The translations under genes were made by a program, and so were the position numbers. Below are positions 1-7,962 of a DNA stretch of 24,048 nt, in pieces. Each line of letters starts with the position of its first letter. The first letter of the stretch is position 1. Location of the stretch: NCBI GenBank assembly GCA_003978455.1, contig QNZT01000179.1:1-24048 (forward strand). The letters are read 5' to 3'. The notes beneath the pieces were generated by a model. That model was not told the DNA's origin. It made no database searches and worked only from the letters and a program-made list of their open reading frames with translations. The DNA comes from Sulfurospirillum sp. GTDB lineage: Bacteria; Campylobacterota; Campylobacteria; Campylobacterales; QNZT01.

Positions 1-252
1 GATACCCTCTCCGAATCCCTGTACCAGATACTCGACGATACCGCCACGTGAGGGATAGCGAAGTGCCAGCTTTGCCAGAGAGTAACCGCTCAAAAGTGCT
101 GCGATACCCCCGAATATAAAGGAGATCCAGACGATATTGCCCGCGATCGATCCCGCCTCTCCGATGACGATAAAGATACCGGCTCCCACCATGGAACCGA
201 TCCCCAGCATCACTGCGCTCCATAGACCGAACGCTTTTTTATCACTGCTCAT
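1..252 (-). CDS. APC superfamily amino-acid permease, N-terminal part
   Basis: The gene runs off the left edge; only the first 84 codons are visible. They begin MSSDKKAFGLWSAVMLGIGS and continue with MVGAGIFIVIGEAG, the classic first-helix signature of APC (amino acid/polyamine/organocation) transporters, in which the unwound GAGIF segment contacts substrate. A second hydrophobic helix (about residues 40-62, VWISFIFGGIAALLSGYSLA) and the conserved loop RYPSRGGIVEYL follow. The start at 252 is supported by AGGAGA seven to eight bases upstream. It is divergent from the antiporter gene at 500. The substrate cannot be named from this fragment. Family confidence is high; an inner-membrane location follows from the family. 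Confidence 0.85.
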   Translation of the reverse strand, partial: MSSDKKAFGLWSAVMLGIGSMVGAGIFIVIGEAGSIAGNIVWISFIFGGIAALLSGYSLAKLALRYPSRGGIVEYLVQGFGEGI

Positions 253-267
253 CTGTTTCTCCTGAAT

Positions 268-273
268 ATTATA
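268..273 (-). promoter_or_regulatory. Candidate -10 box for the permease gene
   Basis: On the minus strand a perfect TATAAT lies 15 bases upstream of the permease ATG, with TCGATA at the -35 position (17-base spacer). The implied leader is very short. An inverted repeat, GGTATC (289-294) and GATACC (309-314), covers the -35 region and could be an operator. Read by eye only. Confidence 0.35.
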
Positions 274-322
274 GTTGTTTATAGAATTGGTATCGATTTT
301 GGTAGTATGATACCGTAATGTA

Positions 323-350
323 TGTTAGGAAGTCTGTTCGTCAGCTAACA
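323..350. repeat. Inverted repeat in divergent intergenic region
   Basis: TGTTAG (323-328) and CTAACA (345-350) are perfect 6-base arms 16 bases apart, between the divergent permease and antiporter genes. AGTCTGTTC occurs at 331-339 and again at 371-379. The region 253-499 holds no gene that I can see; it carries these repeats and the two divergent promoters. Function unknown; a regulator site is one possibility. Confidence 0.35.
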
Positions 351-462
351 GTCTGGAGAGAGATGTCTTTAGTCTGTTCTATTTTTCTTAAGTCCAATCA
401 AAAAACGATCCTAGTATGCCAATTGGAATCTCCATAGCTGCAAAACATAAGTAATAATTATA

Positions 463-468
463 TATAAT
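463..468 (+). promoter_or_regulatory. Candidate -10 box for the antiporter gene
   Basis: TATAAT lies in an AT-rich run (455-468), about 31 bases before the ATG at 500. No convincing -35 hexamer is present, which is common in Campylobacterota sigma70 promoters. Confidence 0.35.
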
Positions 469-499
469 CTCCATAACACATTGAAAGAAAAGAGTCTAT

Positions 500-2131
500 A
501 TGCTTGAGATTTTCGCTATCATCCTCTCTCTTATCCTCATCGCCAAGTTGATCGAAGATATGACAAAGATTCCTTTTGTATTGACGAACCATTTTTTCGA
601 TCTGAGCATACTGGGGAACAATTTCGAAGAGATTATGTACCTGATGCTGCCTGTCATCCTCATCCCGGATGTGCTGGGGCTTTCGCGCAGTGAACTCAAA
701 GAGCATTTCAGCGATATATTTTATCTCGCAGTTGTCGCGGTGATCCTGTCGATCGTGTTGGCGGTTGGGGTGACGTATCTGGTGCAGGGGAGTTACCGTT
801 TTTCGGTTTTTGAGCTTATGATTCTCTTTACGCCGTTGATGGCTACGGATGTCGTTTCGGTGGGGGCGATCTTTTCGAAGTTCAGTCTGCCTGAAAAGCT
901 CAAACTCTATGCAGAGGGGGAGAGCCTTTTCAACGATATCACCGCCATGATCATCTTCTTTTTCATCGCGATGCCGTTTTTGCAGGGAGAGACGATCTCT
1001 CTCGCGACGCTGGCGGGTACCACACTCTATACCATCGCTGTTTCCTTTTTGATCGGTGTGGGTATGGGGTTGCTGGGGTATCACGGGTTCAAGTTTTTCA
1101 AAGACAGTTTCGAGAAGTTTATCGCCATCTATGTGATGGCAAGTGTGGGGTTTCTGGTGGCGGATCGCCTGCATCTGTCGGGGATATTGGCAGTCGTCGT
1201 CTCCGTGATGGTTTTCAAGTATCTCTTTGACAAGGAGGGGGATTACCGGCACAAAAATATCTCATCTGTCGTCTCATACCTGAACCGCCCGGGCTGTAGC
1301 GTACTCACTTTTCGTGCCTATAAAAAGGAAGCATTCTACCTGGGGCTATTTGCCAATGCTGTTATCTTCATATCTATGGCGCATGTCATCGATCTGGAGT
1401 TGCTCTACAGTTACAGGATGGAGATACTCTACGCGTTCATACTGACGACACTGATCCGCTATTTCGTGGTCTATTTGCTGAAACGCCACCGAAAGTTGCC
1501 ATGGCGATGGAACAACATACTCACGCTTTCGGGCATGAAAGGGGGACTGGCGCTGATCATGATCGTTTCTTTGGATGATAGTTTCCGATACAAAGAGATG
1601 TTTCTGGCGATCGTGTTTGGTGTGGTTATCCTTTCGATTTTTATCTATACCTTCACGTTGATGCTCTATCTCCATTTTCAAAAGGAGAATATGCTCATCG
1701 ACAAAGCTGCGGAGCATCAGATCATGTTGAAGGATGTCAAAGAGCTTTTGAAAAAGGAGGAGGAAAGCGGGGCGTACAATGAGATTATGTTCGAAGAGTT
1801 GATCGAAAAGGAGATCCAACGTGCCGAAAAGCAGGGGTATCAGTTTTCCCTTGTCGCCTTCCAGACAGATGCGGCTACACTCAAAAAGATCGAACATCAC
1901 TTTCATCCACAGGGTGACTATCTGGGGCGTATCGATGCGCAGACTTACTCTATCTTGCTGACACACGACTCCATCGAAGAGAGCATCAAATTTGCCCGTA
2001 AACTCAAAAAACTACTGGGACATACGCATATCGGTATCGCGCAGTATATGCCCGGTGACAGTCTGGAGATGATCTATGACAAACTACATACTGCAATCCA
2101 TTCGGAGAAAAAGATCGATATCGAAGTTTGA
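500..2131 (+). CDS. CPA1-type Na+/H+ antiporter with C-terminal degenerate GGDEF-like domain
   Basis: A 543-residue inner-membrane cation/proton antiporter. The membrane part (about residues 1-400) has around a dozen hydrophobic segments and the NhaP/CPA1 core motifs ATDVV and GESLFND (residues 140-146; the N-D pair is the cation/proton site), plus LSGMKGG late in the domain. A charged coiled linker (about 405-435) follows, then about 105 soluble residues patterned like a GGDEF domain: EKEIQRAEKQGYQFSLVAF, a GRIDAQTYSILL strand where GRxGGDEF would be, then HIGIAQYMPGD and a final helix. The signature itself is lost (DAQTY at 479-483), so cyclase activity is unlikely; a nucleotide-sensing or regulatory role is inference. 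The start is preceded only by a weak purine-rich AAAGAG. It is followed after 94 bases by the K+ channel gene. Confidence 0.85.
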   Translation: MLEIFAIILSLILIAKLIEDMTKIPFVLTNHFFDLSILGNNFEEIMYLMLPVILIPDVLGLSRSELKEHFSDIFYLAVVAVILSIVLAVGVTYLVQGSYRFSVFELMILFTPLMATDVVSVGAIFSKFSLPEKLKLYAEGESLFNDITAMIIFFFIAMPFLQGETISLATLAGTTLYTIAVSFLIGVGMGLLGYHGFKFFKDSFEKFIAIYVMASVGFLVADRLHLSGILAVVVSVMVFKYLFDKEGDYRHKNISSVVSYLNRPGCSVLTFRAYKKEAFYLGLFANAVIFISMAHVIDLELLYSYRMEILYAFILTTLIRYFVVYLLKRHRKLPWRWNNILTLSGMKGGLALIMIVSLDDSFRYKEMFLAIVFGVVILSIFIYTFTLMLYLHFQKENMLIDKAAEHQIMLKDVKELLKKEEESGAYNEIMFEELIEKEIQRAEKQGYQFSLVAFQTDAATLKKIEHHFHPQGDYLGRIDAQTYSILLTHDSIEESIKFARKLKKLLGHTHIGIAQYMPGDSLEMIYDKLHTAIHSEKKIDIEV

Positions 2132-2183
2132 AATGTACATATGAAGAAGTCGATTTGAATATGGGTGCAAAGAGATCAAAGCG

Positions 2184-2203
2184 AAAATCGTATAAAATCG
2201 TAT
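2184..2203 (+). repeat. Tandem 10-bp repeat upstream of the K+ channel gene
   Basis: Two perfect adjacent copies of AAAATCGTAT lie just before the ribosome-binding site of the channel gene. TATAAA (2191-2196) and TATAGA (2201-2206) within it could act as -10 boxes, so the repeat may be promoter sequence rather than an operator. Confidence 0.35.
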
Positions 2204-2225
2204 AGATAAGAGAGGAGGACAAACC

Positions 2226-3788
2226 ATGCGTATTTTTGACAAAATGATCGTATGGGTCGCCTATCTCCTTGACAACTCCAAATCCTACCGTGCGTTCAAG
2301 CGCTTTTTCCGGCGTCTGATGAACGATGACACGTTTGTACTCAAACACTATTTCGATGCGTTTATCATCGCACTGATTTTTCTGAGTGTCTTCGTGCTGG
2401 TACGGGAAGTGCGTCATCCGGTCAATCCTGATCTGCTTTACTTCAATAACTACATCATATCGGCGATCTTTTTGGTCGAGTATCTGCTGCGGCTCTGGGT
2501 GCATGATGACATACACAAGGTTATCATCGCGCAGTACGAACGCGATCTCTTTTTACAGCGGCGTTTCTCATTCGGTGAAGCGTGCCGGAAGATCTTCGCC
2601 CAAAAGTGGGCATTCATCCGCTCTCCGCAGGCGATCATCGATCTGCTGGCGGTGGTGCCCTTTTTTCACGAGTTTCGGATTTTTCGTATCTTCGTCCTCT
2701 TTCGTGTCTTCAAGATTTTCCGCTACACCCGGCGTATCCAGAACCTGATCTCGATCCTCGCGGTCAAGAAGTTCGAGTTGATGACGCTGTTGATGTTTGT
2801 CGCGACGGTGGTTTTCATCTCGACGATTTTGATCTATGTGATCGAAGCACGCAACCCGCATACCGAGATCACGACGCTCTATCAGGCGTTTTACTGGACG
2901 ATCGTGACGATCTCCACGGTCGGTTTCGGCGATGTGGTACCGCTCAGCGACGAGGGGCGCGCGGTGGCGGTTATCATCATCCTTATCAGCGTTTCGGTGC
3001 TCTCTTTTACCACGTCGATCATCGTTTCTGCCTTTTCCCAGAAACTTGAAGAGATCAAAGAGCATGACAATATCGAAAAATCGGTGCGATTGAAAAACCT
3101 TTACCTTCTGTGCGGCTGGGGAAGGGTCACGCATATCACCGCCAGCCGTCTCAAAAAAGAGGGAAAACATTTCATAATCCTCGACTCCGACGAAACGGCA
3201 GTGTCACAGGCACAAAAGCACGGTTTTCTCGCTTTCGCACTTGATCCGACGAGACTTGCTACCTATCACAGGCTGGAGATCGACCTCTCTCACAATGTCC
3301 GTGCGGTACTCTGTCTCTATGATAGCGATATCCAGAACATATATATCTCGCTCAGCATTCGTGCCCTCGATCCGAAAGTGCCTCTCATCTCGCTGCTCAA
3401 AGAGGCGCAGAACGAGGTCAAGATGCGTAAAGCCGGCGTCGGGGAGATCATACATCCCCAAAATCTCGTCGGCAAGATTGCACGGGAGTTTGGCGGTAAG
3501 CCGGTGGCATTTGAAGTGATCCACGCCTTGCGCAGCGAACATGAAGGGGCGCGGATCGAAGAGTTTTATATCGACGATCTTGTCTTGAACCGCTTTGAGA
3601 CGACAGATGAGCTGGAATACAAACGTTTTCATCTTATTTTGATGGGTATCCAAAGGGGAAATACGTTTCTCTTCAGACCGGAACCGGACTCTATGCTGGA
3701 GGAGGGGGATATCCTGGTATTTATAGGTGAACACTCTTTGCTGAGAGAGTTTGACCGTTTTGTCCGCAGCAGGAGGAGCAGGCGATGA
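2226..3788 (+). CDS. Voltage-gated-type K+ channel with C-terminal RCK (TrkA) domain
   Basis: A 520-residue inner-membrane potassium channel. Residues about 45-220 hold six hydrophobic segments. The fourth is a voltage-sensor-like S4 with regularly spaced arginines (FRIFRIFVLFRVFKIFRYTRR). The pore loop contains the selectivity filter TVGFGD (T231-D236). After the last helix (to about 275) comes an RCK regulatory domain starting YLLCGWGRVTHI, a Rossmann-type glycine motif, with IILDSD at the end of beta2, and an RCK-C-like half (about 400-515). RCK domains form a gating ring that binds ligands or ions. The start is well supported by AGGAGG. Its stop overlaps the next gene by four bases (ATGA), so the two are very likely co-translated. 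The neighbouring antiporter and TrkA-like gene point to ion homeostasis. Confidence 0.92.
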   Translation: MRIFDKMIVWVAYLLDNSKSYRAFKRFFRRLMNDDTFVLKHYFDAFIIALIFLSVFVLVREVRHPVNPDLLYFNNYIISAIFLVEYLLRLWVHDDIHKVIIAQYERDLFLQRRFSFGEACRKIFAQKWAFIRSPQAIIDLLAVVPFFHEFRIFRIFVLFRVFKIFRYTRRIQNLISILAVKKFELMTLLMFVATVVFISTILIYVIEARNPHTEITTLYQAFYWTIVTISTVGFGDVVPLSDEGRAVAVIIILISVSVLSFTTSIIVSAFSQKLEEIKEHDNIEKSVRLKNLYLLCGWGRVTHITASRLKKEGKHFIILDSDETAVSQAQKHGFLAFALDPTRLATYHRLEIDLSHNVRAVLCLYDSDIQNIYISLSIRALDPKVPLISLLKEAQNEVKMRKAGVGEIIHPQNLVGKIAREFGGKPVAFEVIHALRSEHEGARIEEFYIDDLVLNRFETTDELEYKRFHLILMGIQRGNTFLFRPEPDSMLEEGDILVFIGEHSLLREFDRFVRSRRSRR

Positions 3789-4534
3789 ATAAAAAATACA
3801 ATCTGATTTTCGGATGTGACGAATATGCCCTCCAGATCGCAAGAAACTTGATCGAAAGCGGAGAGAAGGTACATCTTTTTACCCTGTTTGAAGAGAAGAT
3901 AGAGACACTTCATGAGATGATCCCGCAGATGGAAGTCTCCCTTTTTGATCTGAGCGACGAATGGGGTGAGATAGAACGCTACGATCCCGAAAATATGCTG
4001 GTTTACTGTGCGCTGTCTGACGAAGCGAAAAATGTTTTTCTCACCATATCTTTGCGTACCGCATATGAAAATATAGCGATCATCGCACTGGCAAGTGACC
4101 GGGAACATGCAACCAAGCTGAAGATGGCAGGTGCGAACAAGATGATCGTGACAGCACAGATCACGGCAAACATACTTCATGAACTCATCAGCAATCCCAC
4201 CGTTTCGCAGCTGATGCAGAAGATCTTGTATGAAAACAGTGATTTGAAAATCGCACAGATCACCGTTTCTGACAGAAGTGAACTGATCGGTATGCAGTTA
4301 CATGAAACCGAACCGATCCAGGCGAGATATCATATCATCCTGCTGGCAGTGATTGACGCAGAGCTTCAGACATGGTTCGCGTTCAATCAAAAAGGTCTGC
4401 AACATCAGATCTCGGAAGAGGAGATTTTGATCGTGGTCGGTCGGGAGTCGGATATCGAAGCGTTTCGTGAGAAAACCGGAGACCATTACATACTCGACTG
4501 GCGCCGATGGCACTGGAAAGATGAAGATGAGTAG
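3785..4534 (+). CDS. Soluble TrkA/RCK-family protein
   Basis: 249 residues with no membrane segment. It has a TrkA-N Rossmann fold (NLIFGCDEYALQIARNLIE; glycine loop reduced to GxDxxA) and the family helix ATKLKMAGANKMIVTAQITAN around residues 110-133. A TrkA-C half (about 155-240) follows, with SELIGMQL and the closing strand EEEILIVVGRESDIEAF. This is the usual partner architecture for K+ uptake systems or RCK channels. Because it overlaps the channel gene by four bases, I infer that it joins the channel's gating ring rather than a distant Trk transporter, although the latter remains possible. The altered glycine loop makes NAD(H) binding uncertain. Confidence 0.85.
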   Translation: MNKKYNLIFGCDEYALQIARNLIESGEKVHLFTLFEEKIETLHEMIPQMEVSLFDLSDEWGEIERYDPENMLVYCALSDEAKNVFLTISLRTAYENIAIIALASDREHATKLKMAGANKMIVTAQITANILHELISNPTVSQLMQKILYENSDLKIAQITVSDRSELIGMQLHETEPIQARYHIILLAVIDAELQTWFAFNQKGLQHQISEEEILIVVGRESDIEAFREKTGDHYILDWRRWHWKDEDE

Positions 4535-4979
4535 AGAAAGGAAAGAAGATGCACTCGAATACTGCCATCCACTCAAAGAGGGAGAAGATCATTTGATAGA
4601 ACCGGAAAAATTGACAGAAGAAGAGCTCGACGAGATCGCCGAAACCTTTACCTCCAAAGAGATGTGCGACCGGGTATGCCGGGAAGTCTTCATCAAAAAC
4701 CGCTGGGCACTGCACAAGACCATAGAGTGGAGTAAAAGCGACAAAGTCTATCTAAAGAGAGCCGCCTTTATGATCATGGCGGGGCTGGCGGAAGAGAACA
4801 GAGAACTGAAAAACTCCCTTTTTAAAGTTTTTATACCGATTCTCGAAAGAGAGAAGTCAGATGAGAGAGCAGAGATAACAGAGGCAATCGATCTGGCGAG
4901 GGATGCTATCAAAGCGCGTCATGAAAGATTGCGAAAAAAGGTGGAGGAGATGGAGTCACCCAAATCCGGTGACTCCTGA
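4527..4979 (+). CDS. HEAT-repeat protein, AlkD-like fragment family
   Basis: About 150 residues, all-helical and highly charged. The stretch CREVFIKNRWALHKTIEWSK followed by DKVYLKRAAFMIMAGLA resembles the HEAT-like repeats of the AlkD DNA-alkylation-repair family (W...W..S....RRAA...). The protein is shorter than typical AlkD (about 220-240 residues) and I see no clear catalytic set, so enzyme activity is doubtful. Three in-frame ATGs exist; 4527 gives the best distance to GGAAAG (4515-4520), and the CDS overlaps the TrkA-like gene end by eight bases. It is the third gene of the channel operon. Its last codons form a perfect hairpin (4952-4976). Confidence 0.6.
   Translation: MSRERKEDALEYCHPLKEGEDHLIEPEKLTEEELDEIAETFTSKEMCDRVCREVFIKNRWALHKTIEWSKSDKVYLKRAAFMIMAGLAEENRELKNSLFKVFIPILEREKSDERAEITEAIDLARDAIKARHERLRKKVEEMESPKSGDS
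4952..4976. terminator. Perfect 9-bp hairpin between convergent operons
   Basis: GGAGTCACC and GGTGACTCC flank a 7-base loop, inside the last codons of the HEAT gene. It sits where the plus-strand channel operon and the minus-strand cyd operon converge. No U-run follows directly on either strand (the nearest T-runs are about 12-16 bases away), so a bidirectional terminator or 3' mRNA stabiliser is inferred, not shown. Confidence 0.45.
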
Positions 4980-5094
4980 AATAGGAGGTATAAGTTTTTC
5001 GGTTCGTTTGTGCACTCTTGGAAATCTTGCAACTATCTTTGCAGAATAGTTTTTCCCCGGCATGAACCAGAGTTGGTCGTCGAAGGTGGCAAAA

Positions 5095-5286
5095 TCACTC
5101 CTGAGATTTCGGTCTATTTTTCAGCAGTGCATCTGTATGTGGAAACTGCTCTCCAAAGCGCTCTTCGAGCATCTCCAGGCGTTCCATTTTGGCATGGTGA
5201 CGCAGGTTGAGCATCACGAACTTGTAAGCTATGAAAATCAGTACCGGCCATGCCGTGTACCATATAATTGCTTCTGTATAATCCAT
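5095..5286 (-). CDS. Small single-TM protein downstream of cydB (CydX-like by position)
   Basis: 63 residues, with one membrane helix near the N-terminus (about residues 5-27, IIWYTAWPVLIFIAYKFVML) and then a charged tail RHHAKMERLEMLEERFGEQF. It starts ten bases after the cydB stop, with a strong AGGAGG seven bases before the ATG. Position and size suggest an accessory subunit of the bd oxidase, as CydX is in E. coli. The sequence does not look like canonical CydX, and the long soluble tail is unusual, so the role is inferred from context only. Confidence 0.7.
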   Translation of the reverse strand: MDYTEAIIWYTAWPVLIFIAYKFVMLNLRHHAKMERLEMLEERFGEQFPHTDALLKNRPKSQE

Positions 5287-5296
5287 CTTTTTCCTC

Positions 5297-6427
5297 CTAG
5301 TAGTGGTGCGGATCGTGTTCGACTTCGTCCACGGTGATTTTGGTGCGGTTCATCGCACGCCATACAACAGCGATATACGCCAGTACGAAGGGTACCATGA
5401 GTGAAACATACGCCATGGCTGTGAGCGTATAGCGGCTGCCCGAGCTGTTTTCGATGGTCAGCGAGCTTTGCGGATCGGCGAGTGAAGGGTAGTAGGCGGT
5501 ATGGTTGTATCCCAGGATCAGAAAGAGGGAGAGCACGACCAGTACCGTACCGATACCTGCGAACCAGATCCCTTTGTCGCTTTTGAAGAAGAGATCCAGC
5601 GCGATACCCCAGAGCAGCAGGATAGTCCCCAGAATGGTACTCAGTGTTACCGCAGGCAGCGCCATGAAGTTGTGCAGAAACTTATACGCTTCGGGTGTGA
5701 CCACTTTGGTGGCAGGATCGTAGCCGTATCCGGTCATCGTCAAAATCGCACCGAGGATATAGAGAAAGAGGATCAGAAAAATCCATGTCTCATACTTCAG
5801 GACGATGCGCGCACGGCGTATGATCTCTTCGTCGTCGACGGCGTTGATGAAGTAGAGTGCTGCCAGAAGACGCGCGAGGAAAAAGAGCATGAAACCGAAG
5901 GCGATATTGAAAAAGCTCAGCACCGCTTCGAGCCCGTAGGTCAGTTTGGTCCAGTGGGAGAGGTGCGCGTCGTTGACGATGAAGTTACCGCCGGTAAAGA
6001 GTGTCCCCAGTGCCGTACCGATCAGGATGATCCCCAGACTTCCGTTGATGAAAAGAAAGACTTCATACGTCTTTTCGCCGAAGAGGTTGTCGGGCTTTTT
6101 GCGGTACTCGTAAGCGACCGCCTGGATGATGAAACAGAAGAGTATTGCCATCCAGACATAGTAAGCGCCTCCGAAACTGGTGGCGTAAAAGAGTGGAAAC
6201 GCCGCGAAAAGTGCGCCGCCGAACATAACCAGTGCTGTAAAGCTCAGCTCCCATTTGCGTCCCAGTGCGTTGACGATCAGGTCGCGCTGTGCTTCTGTTT
6301 TGCCCAGCGTCCAGAGCAGTGTCTGTCCGCCCTGCACAAATGTCATGAAGACAAAAAGCGCTCCCAGCAGACCGACGAGAAACCACCAGTACTGCTGTAG
6401 TGTGAGGTAGGAAAGTGTATCAAACAT
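5297..6427 (-). CDS. cydB: Cytochrome bd quinol oxidase subunit II
   Basis: A 376-residue membrane subunit of the high-affinity quinol:O2 oxidoreductase. It opens LQQYWWFLVGLLGALFVFMT followed by FVQGGQTLLW, contains GRKWELSFTALVMFGGALFAAFPLFYAT, and has the YEYRKKPDNLFG stretch, all typical of CydB; about eight to nine hydrophobic segments are visible. Length is normal for the family. Its start overlaps the cydA end by eight bases, and a 63-residue small protein follows after ten bases, so four genes form one operon. The product pairs with CydA, which carries the hemes, in the cytoplasmic membrane. Confidence 0.96.
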   Translation of the reverse strand: MFDTLSYLTLQQYWWFLVGLLGALFVFMTFVQGGQTLLWTLGKTEAQRDLIVNALGRKWELSFTALVMFGGALFAAFPLFYATSFGGAYYVWMAILFCFIIQAVAYEYRKKPDNLFGEKTYEVFLFINGSLGIILIGTALGTLFTGGNFIVNDAHLSHWTKLTYGLEAVLSFFNIAFGFMLFFLARLLAALYFINAVDDEEIIRRARIVLKYETWIFLILFLYILGAILTMTGYGYDPATKVVTPEAYKFLHNFMALPAVTLSTILGTILLLWGIALDLFFKSDKGIWFAGIGTVLVVLSLFLILGYNHTAYYPSLADPQSSLTIENSSGSRYTLTAMAYVSLMVPFVLAYIAVVWRAMNRTKITVDEVEHDPHHY

Positions 6428-7961
6428 GGTTGTGCTCCTCCGGTCCGATTTTGATTTGTGTTGTCATGATTTTAACCTCCGCGATAAGCAGGGCTGTAAA
6501 GAGGATGGCAAACATCCAGAAGGTCAGCATGACCGATCCCGAGTTGATCTGCGATGTCGCCATACCGACAGGTAGCATATCCTGGATAGCCCAGGGTTGT
6601 CTGCCTACTTCCGCTGTGATCCAGCCCGCCTCCTGTGCTACGTATCCCATCGGCAGGCTGATGATACCTGCCCAAAGAACCCAGCGTTTGCCATGTAGTT
6701 CGTTGGTCATCGTCAGGTAGAGAATGATGATGAAAAAGAGGATAAACCAGCTACCGAACAGCACCATCACATGAAAGGCGTAAAAGGTGGTCTGAACGGG
6801 AGGGATGATATCTTCAGGTTGTTGTAGATAGCCGTACCCAAGATAGGCGCTCTCTGCATCCAGAGCTTTGCGAGCACTCTCCATAGCGATTTTATCACCT
6901 GATTTTTTTGCTTCTTTGTAAGCTTTGAGTGCTGCTACGGCGCGTTTGCCCCGTTCGATCTTCTCGGCGGCGCTCATGATGTTGTGCTCTTTGTCGCCAT
7001 AGACCAGCTCTTTGATGCCGGGAACATAAGCGTCGAGGTTGTGGTAACTGAGTGCTGAGAGTCCGTAGGGGATGGCAAACTTGACGAGGAAAGGATCCTG
7101 CTTGTCATCCAGTTTTTTGTTTGGGTTGAGGATGCCGAATGCAACGATCTCCGCACCCGGTTTTCCGTCATAAAGACCCTCCATAGCCGCCAGTTTCATC
7201 GGCTGGTTTTTGGCGACTTGCCTGGCGGAGTCATCTCCGGTGGTGAGATTGAAAAGTGAGACGATCAGCCCGAAACTCGCCGCCACCATGATGGAGCGTT
7301 TGGCGAACTGGATATCGCGTTTTTTAAGCAGATACCAGCTGCTGACGGCGATGACAAAAAGTGCCGCCAGAACATACCCGCTGCTGATCGTATGTAGAAA
7401 CTTGCTGTATGCGTTGGGGTTGAAAAGGACATCCCAGAAGTTGGTCATCTCGTTTCTGGCGGTGTCGGGATTGAAGTGCATACCGACAGGATGCTGCATC
7501 CAGCCGTTGGCGACGAGAATCCAGAGTGCGGAGAGGTTGGAACCGATGGCGACCAGCCAGGTCGAGAGAAGGTGCGCACGTTTGCTCACCTTGTCCCAGC
7601 CGAAAAACATCACCGCGAAGAAGGTCGACTCCATGAAGAAAGCCATCAAGCCTTCGATAGCAAGCGGTGCGCCGAAGATATCGCCGACGATCCATGAGTA
7701 GCTGGACCAGTTGGTGCCGAACTCAAACTCCATGATGATACCCGTTGCCAGACCGATGGCGAAGTTGATCGCCAGCAGTCCCATCCAGAATTTTGTCGTT
7801 TTTTTCCACCATTCGTCGCCGGTTTTGACATAGATACTCTCCATGATAGCGACGATAAATGTCAGTCCCAGTGTGAGCGGGACGAAGATCCAGTGGTAGA
7901 GCGCGGTCAGGGCAAATTGTGCCCGTGACCAGTCTACCAGAGAGGGGTCGATGTGGTGCAT
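6420..7961 (-). CDS. cydA: Cytochrome bd quinol oxidase subunit I
   Basis: A 513-residue heme-bearing subunit. The N-terminal RAQFALTALYHWIFVPLTLG carries the heme b595-type axial His (H23). Also present are FGTNWSSYSWIVGDIFGAPL, the b558 His region (KFLHTISSGYVLAAL), and the quinol-loop motif QPMKLAAMEG with the conserved Lys and Glu. The GRQPW motif (VGRQPWAIQDML) appears late in the protein. Length and spacing match E. coli CydA closely. The start has AGGAG eight bases upstream, lying inside the end of the DUF4492 gene. It reduces O2 to water at low oxygen without pumping protons, and so protects the oxygen-sensitive N2O-respiring machinery elsewhere in the window (inference). Confidence 0.97.
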   Translation of the reverse strand: MHHIDPSLVDWSRAQFALTALYHWIFVPLTLGLTFIVAIMESIYVKTGDEWWKKTTKFWMGLLAINFAIGLATGIIMEFEFGTNWSSYSWIVGDIFGAPLAIEGLMAFFMESTFFAVMFFGWDKVSKRAHLLSTWLVAIGSNLSALWILVANGWMQHPVGMHFNPDTARNEMTNFWDVLFNPNAYSKFLHTISSGYVLAALFVIAVSSWYLLKKRDIQFAKRSIMVAASFGLIVSLFNLTTGDDSARQVAKNQPMKLAAMEGLYDGKPGAEIVAFGILNPNKKLDDKQDPFLVKFAIPYGLSALSYHNLDAYVPGIKELVYGDKEHNIMSAAEKIERGKRAVAALKAYKEAKKSGDKIAMESARKALDAESAYLGYGYLQQPEDIIPPVQTTFYAFHVMVLFGSWFILFFIIILYLTMTNELHGKRWVLWAGIISLPMGYVAQEAGWITAEVGRQPWAIQDMLPVGMATSQINSGSVMLTFWMFAILFTALLIAEVKIMTTQIKIGPEEHNHV

Positions 7962-7962
7962 G

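Noticed and set aside
458..1252. 264-codon minus-strand frame opposite the antiporter
   Set aside because: Shadow of a membrane-protein gene; highly charged translation without start signals.
4527..4979. Full DNA-alkylation-repair enzyme (AlkD) call
   Set aside because: Only a HEAT-like similarity is visible, the protein is too short and no catalytic residues can be named; kept as a family-level hint.
5010..5210. Plus-strand frames in the gap after the channel operon
   Set aside because: They overlap the 63-residue cyd-linked gene antisense and lack start signals; the 4980-5094 gap itself shows no convincing gene.
5501..6400. 299-codon open frame on the plus strand opposite cydB
   Set aside because: Its product is a charged, low-complexity shadow (many Asp/Glu/Gln/His) of a clear membrane protein on the other strand; no ribosome-binding site and no recognisable family.
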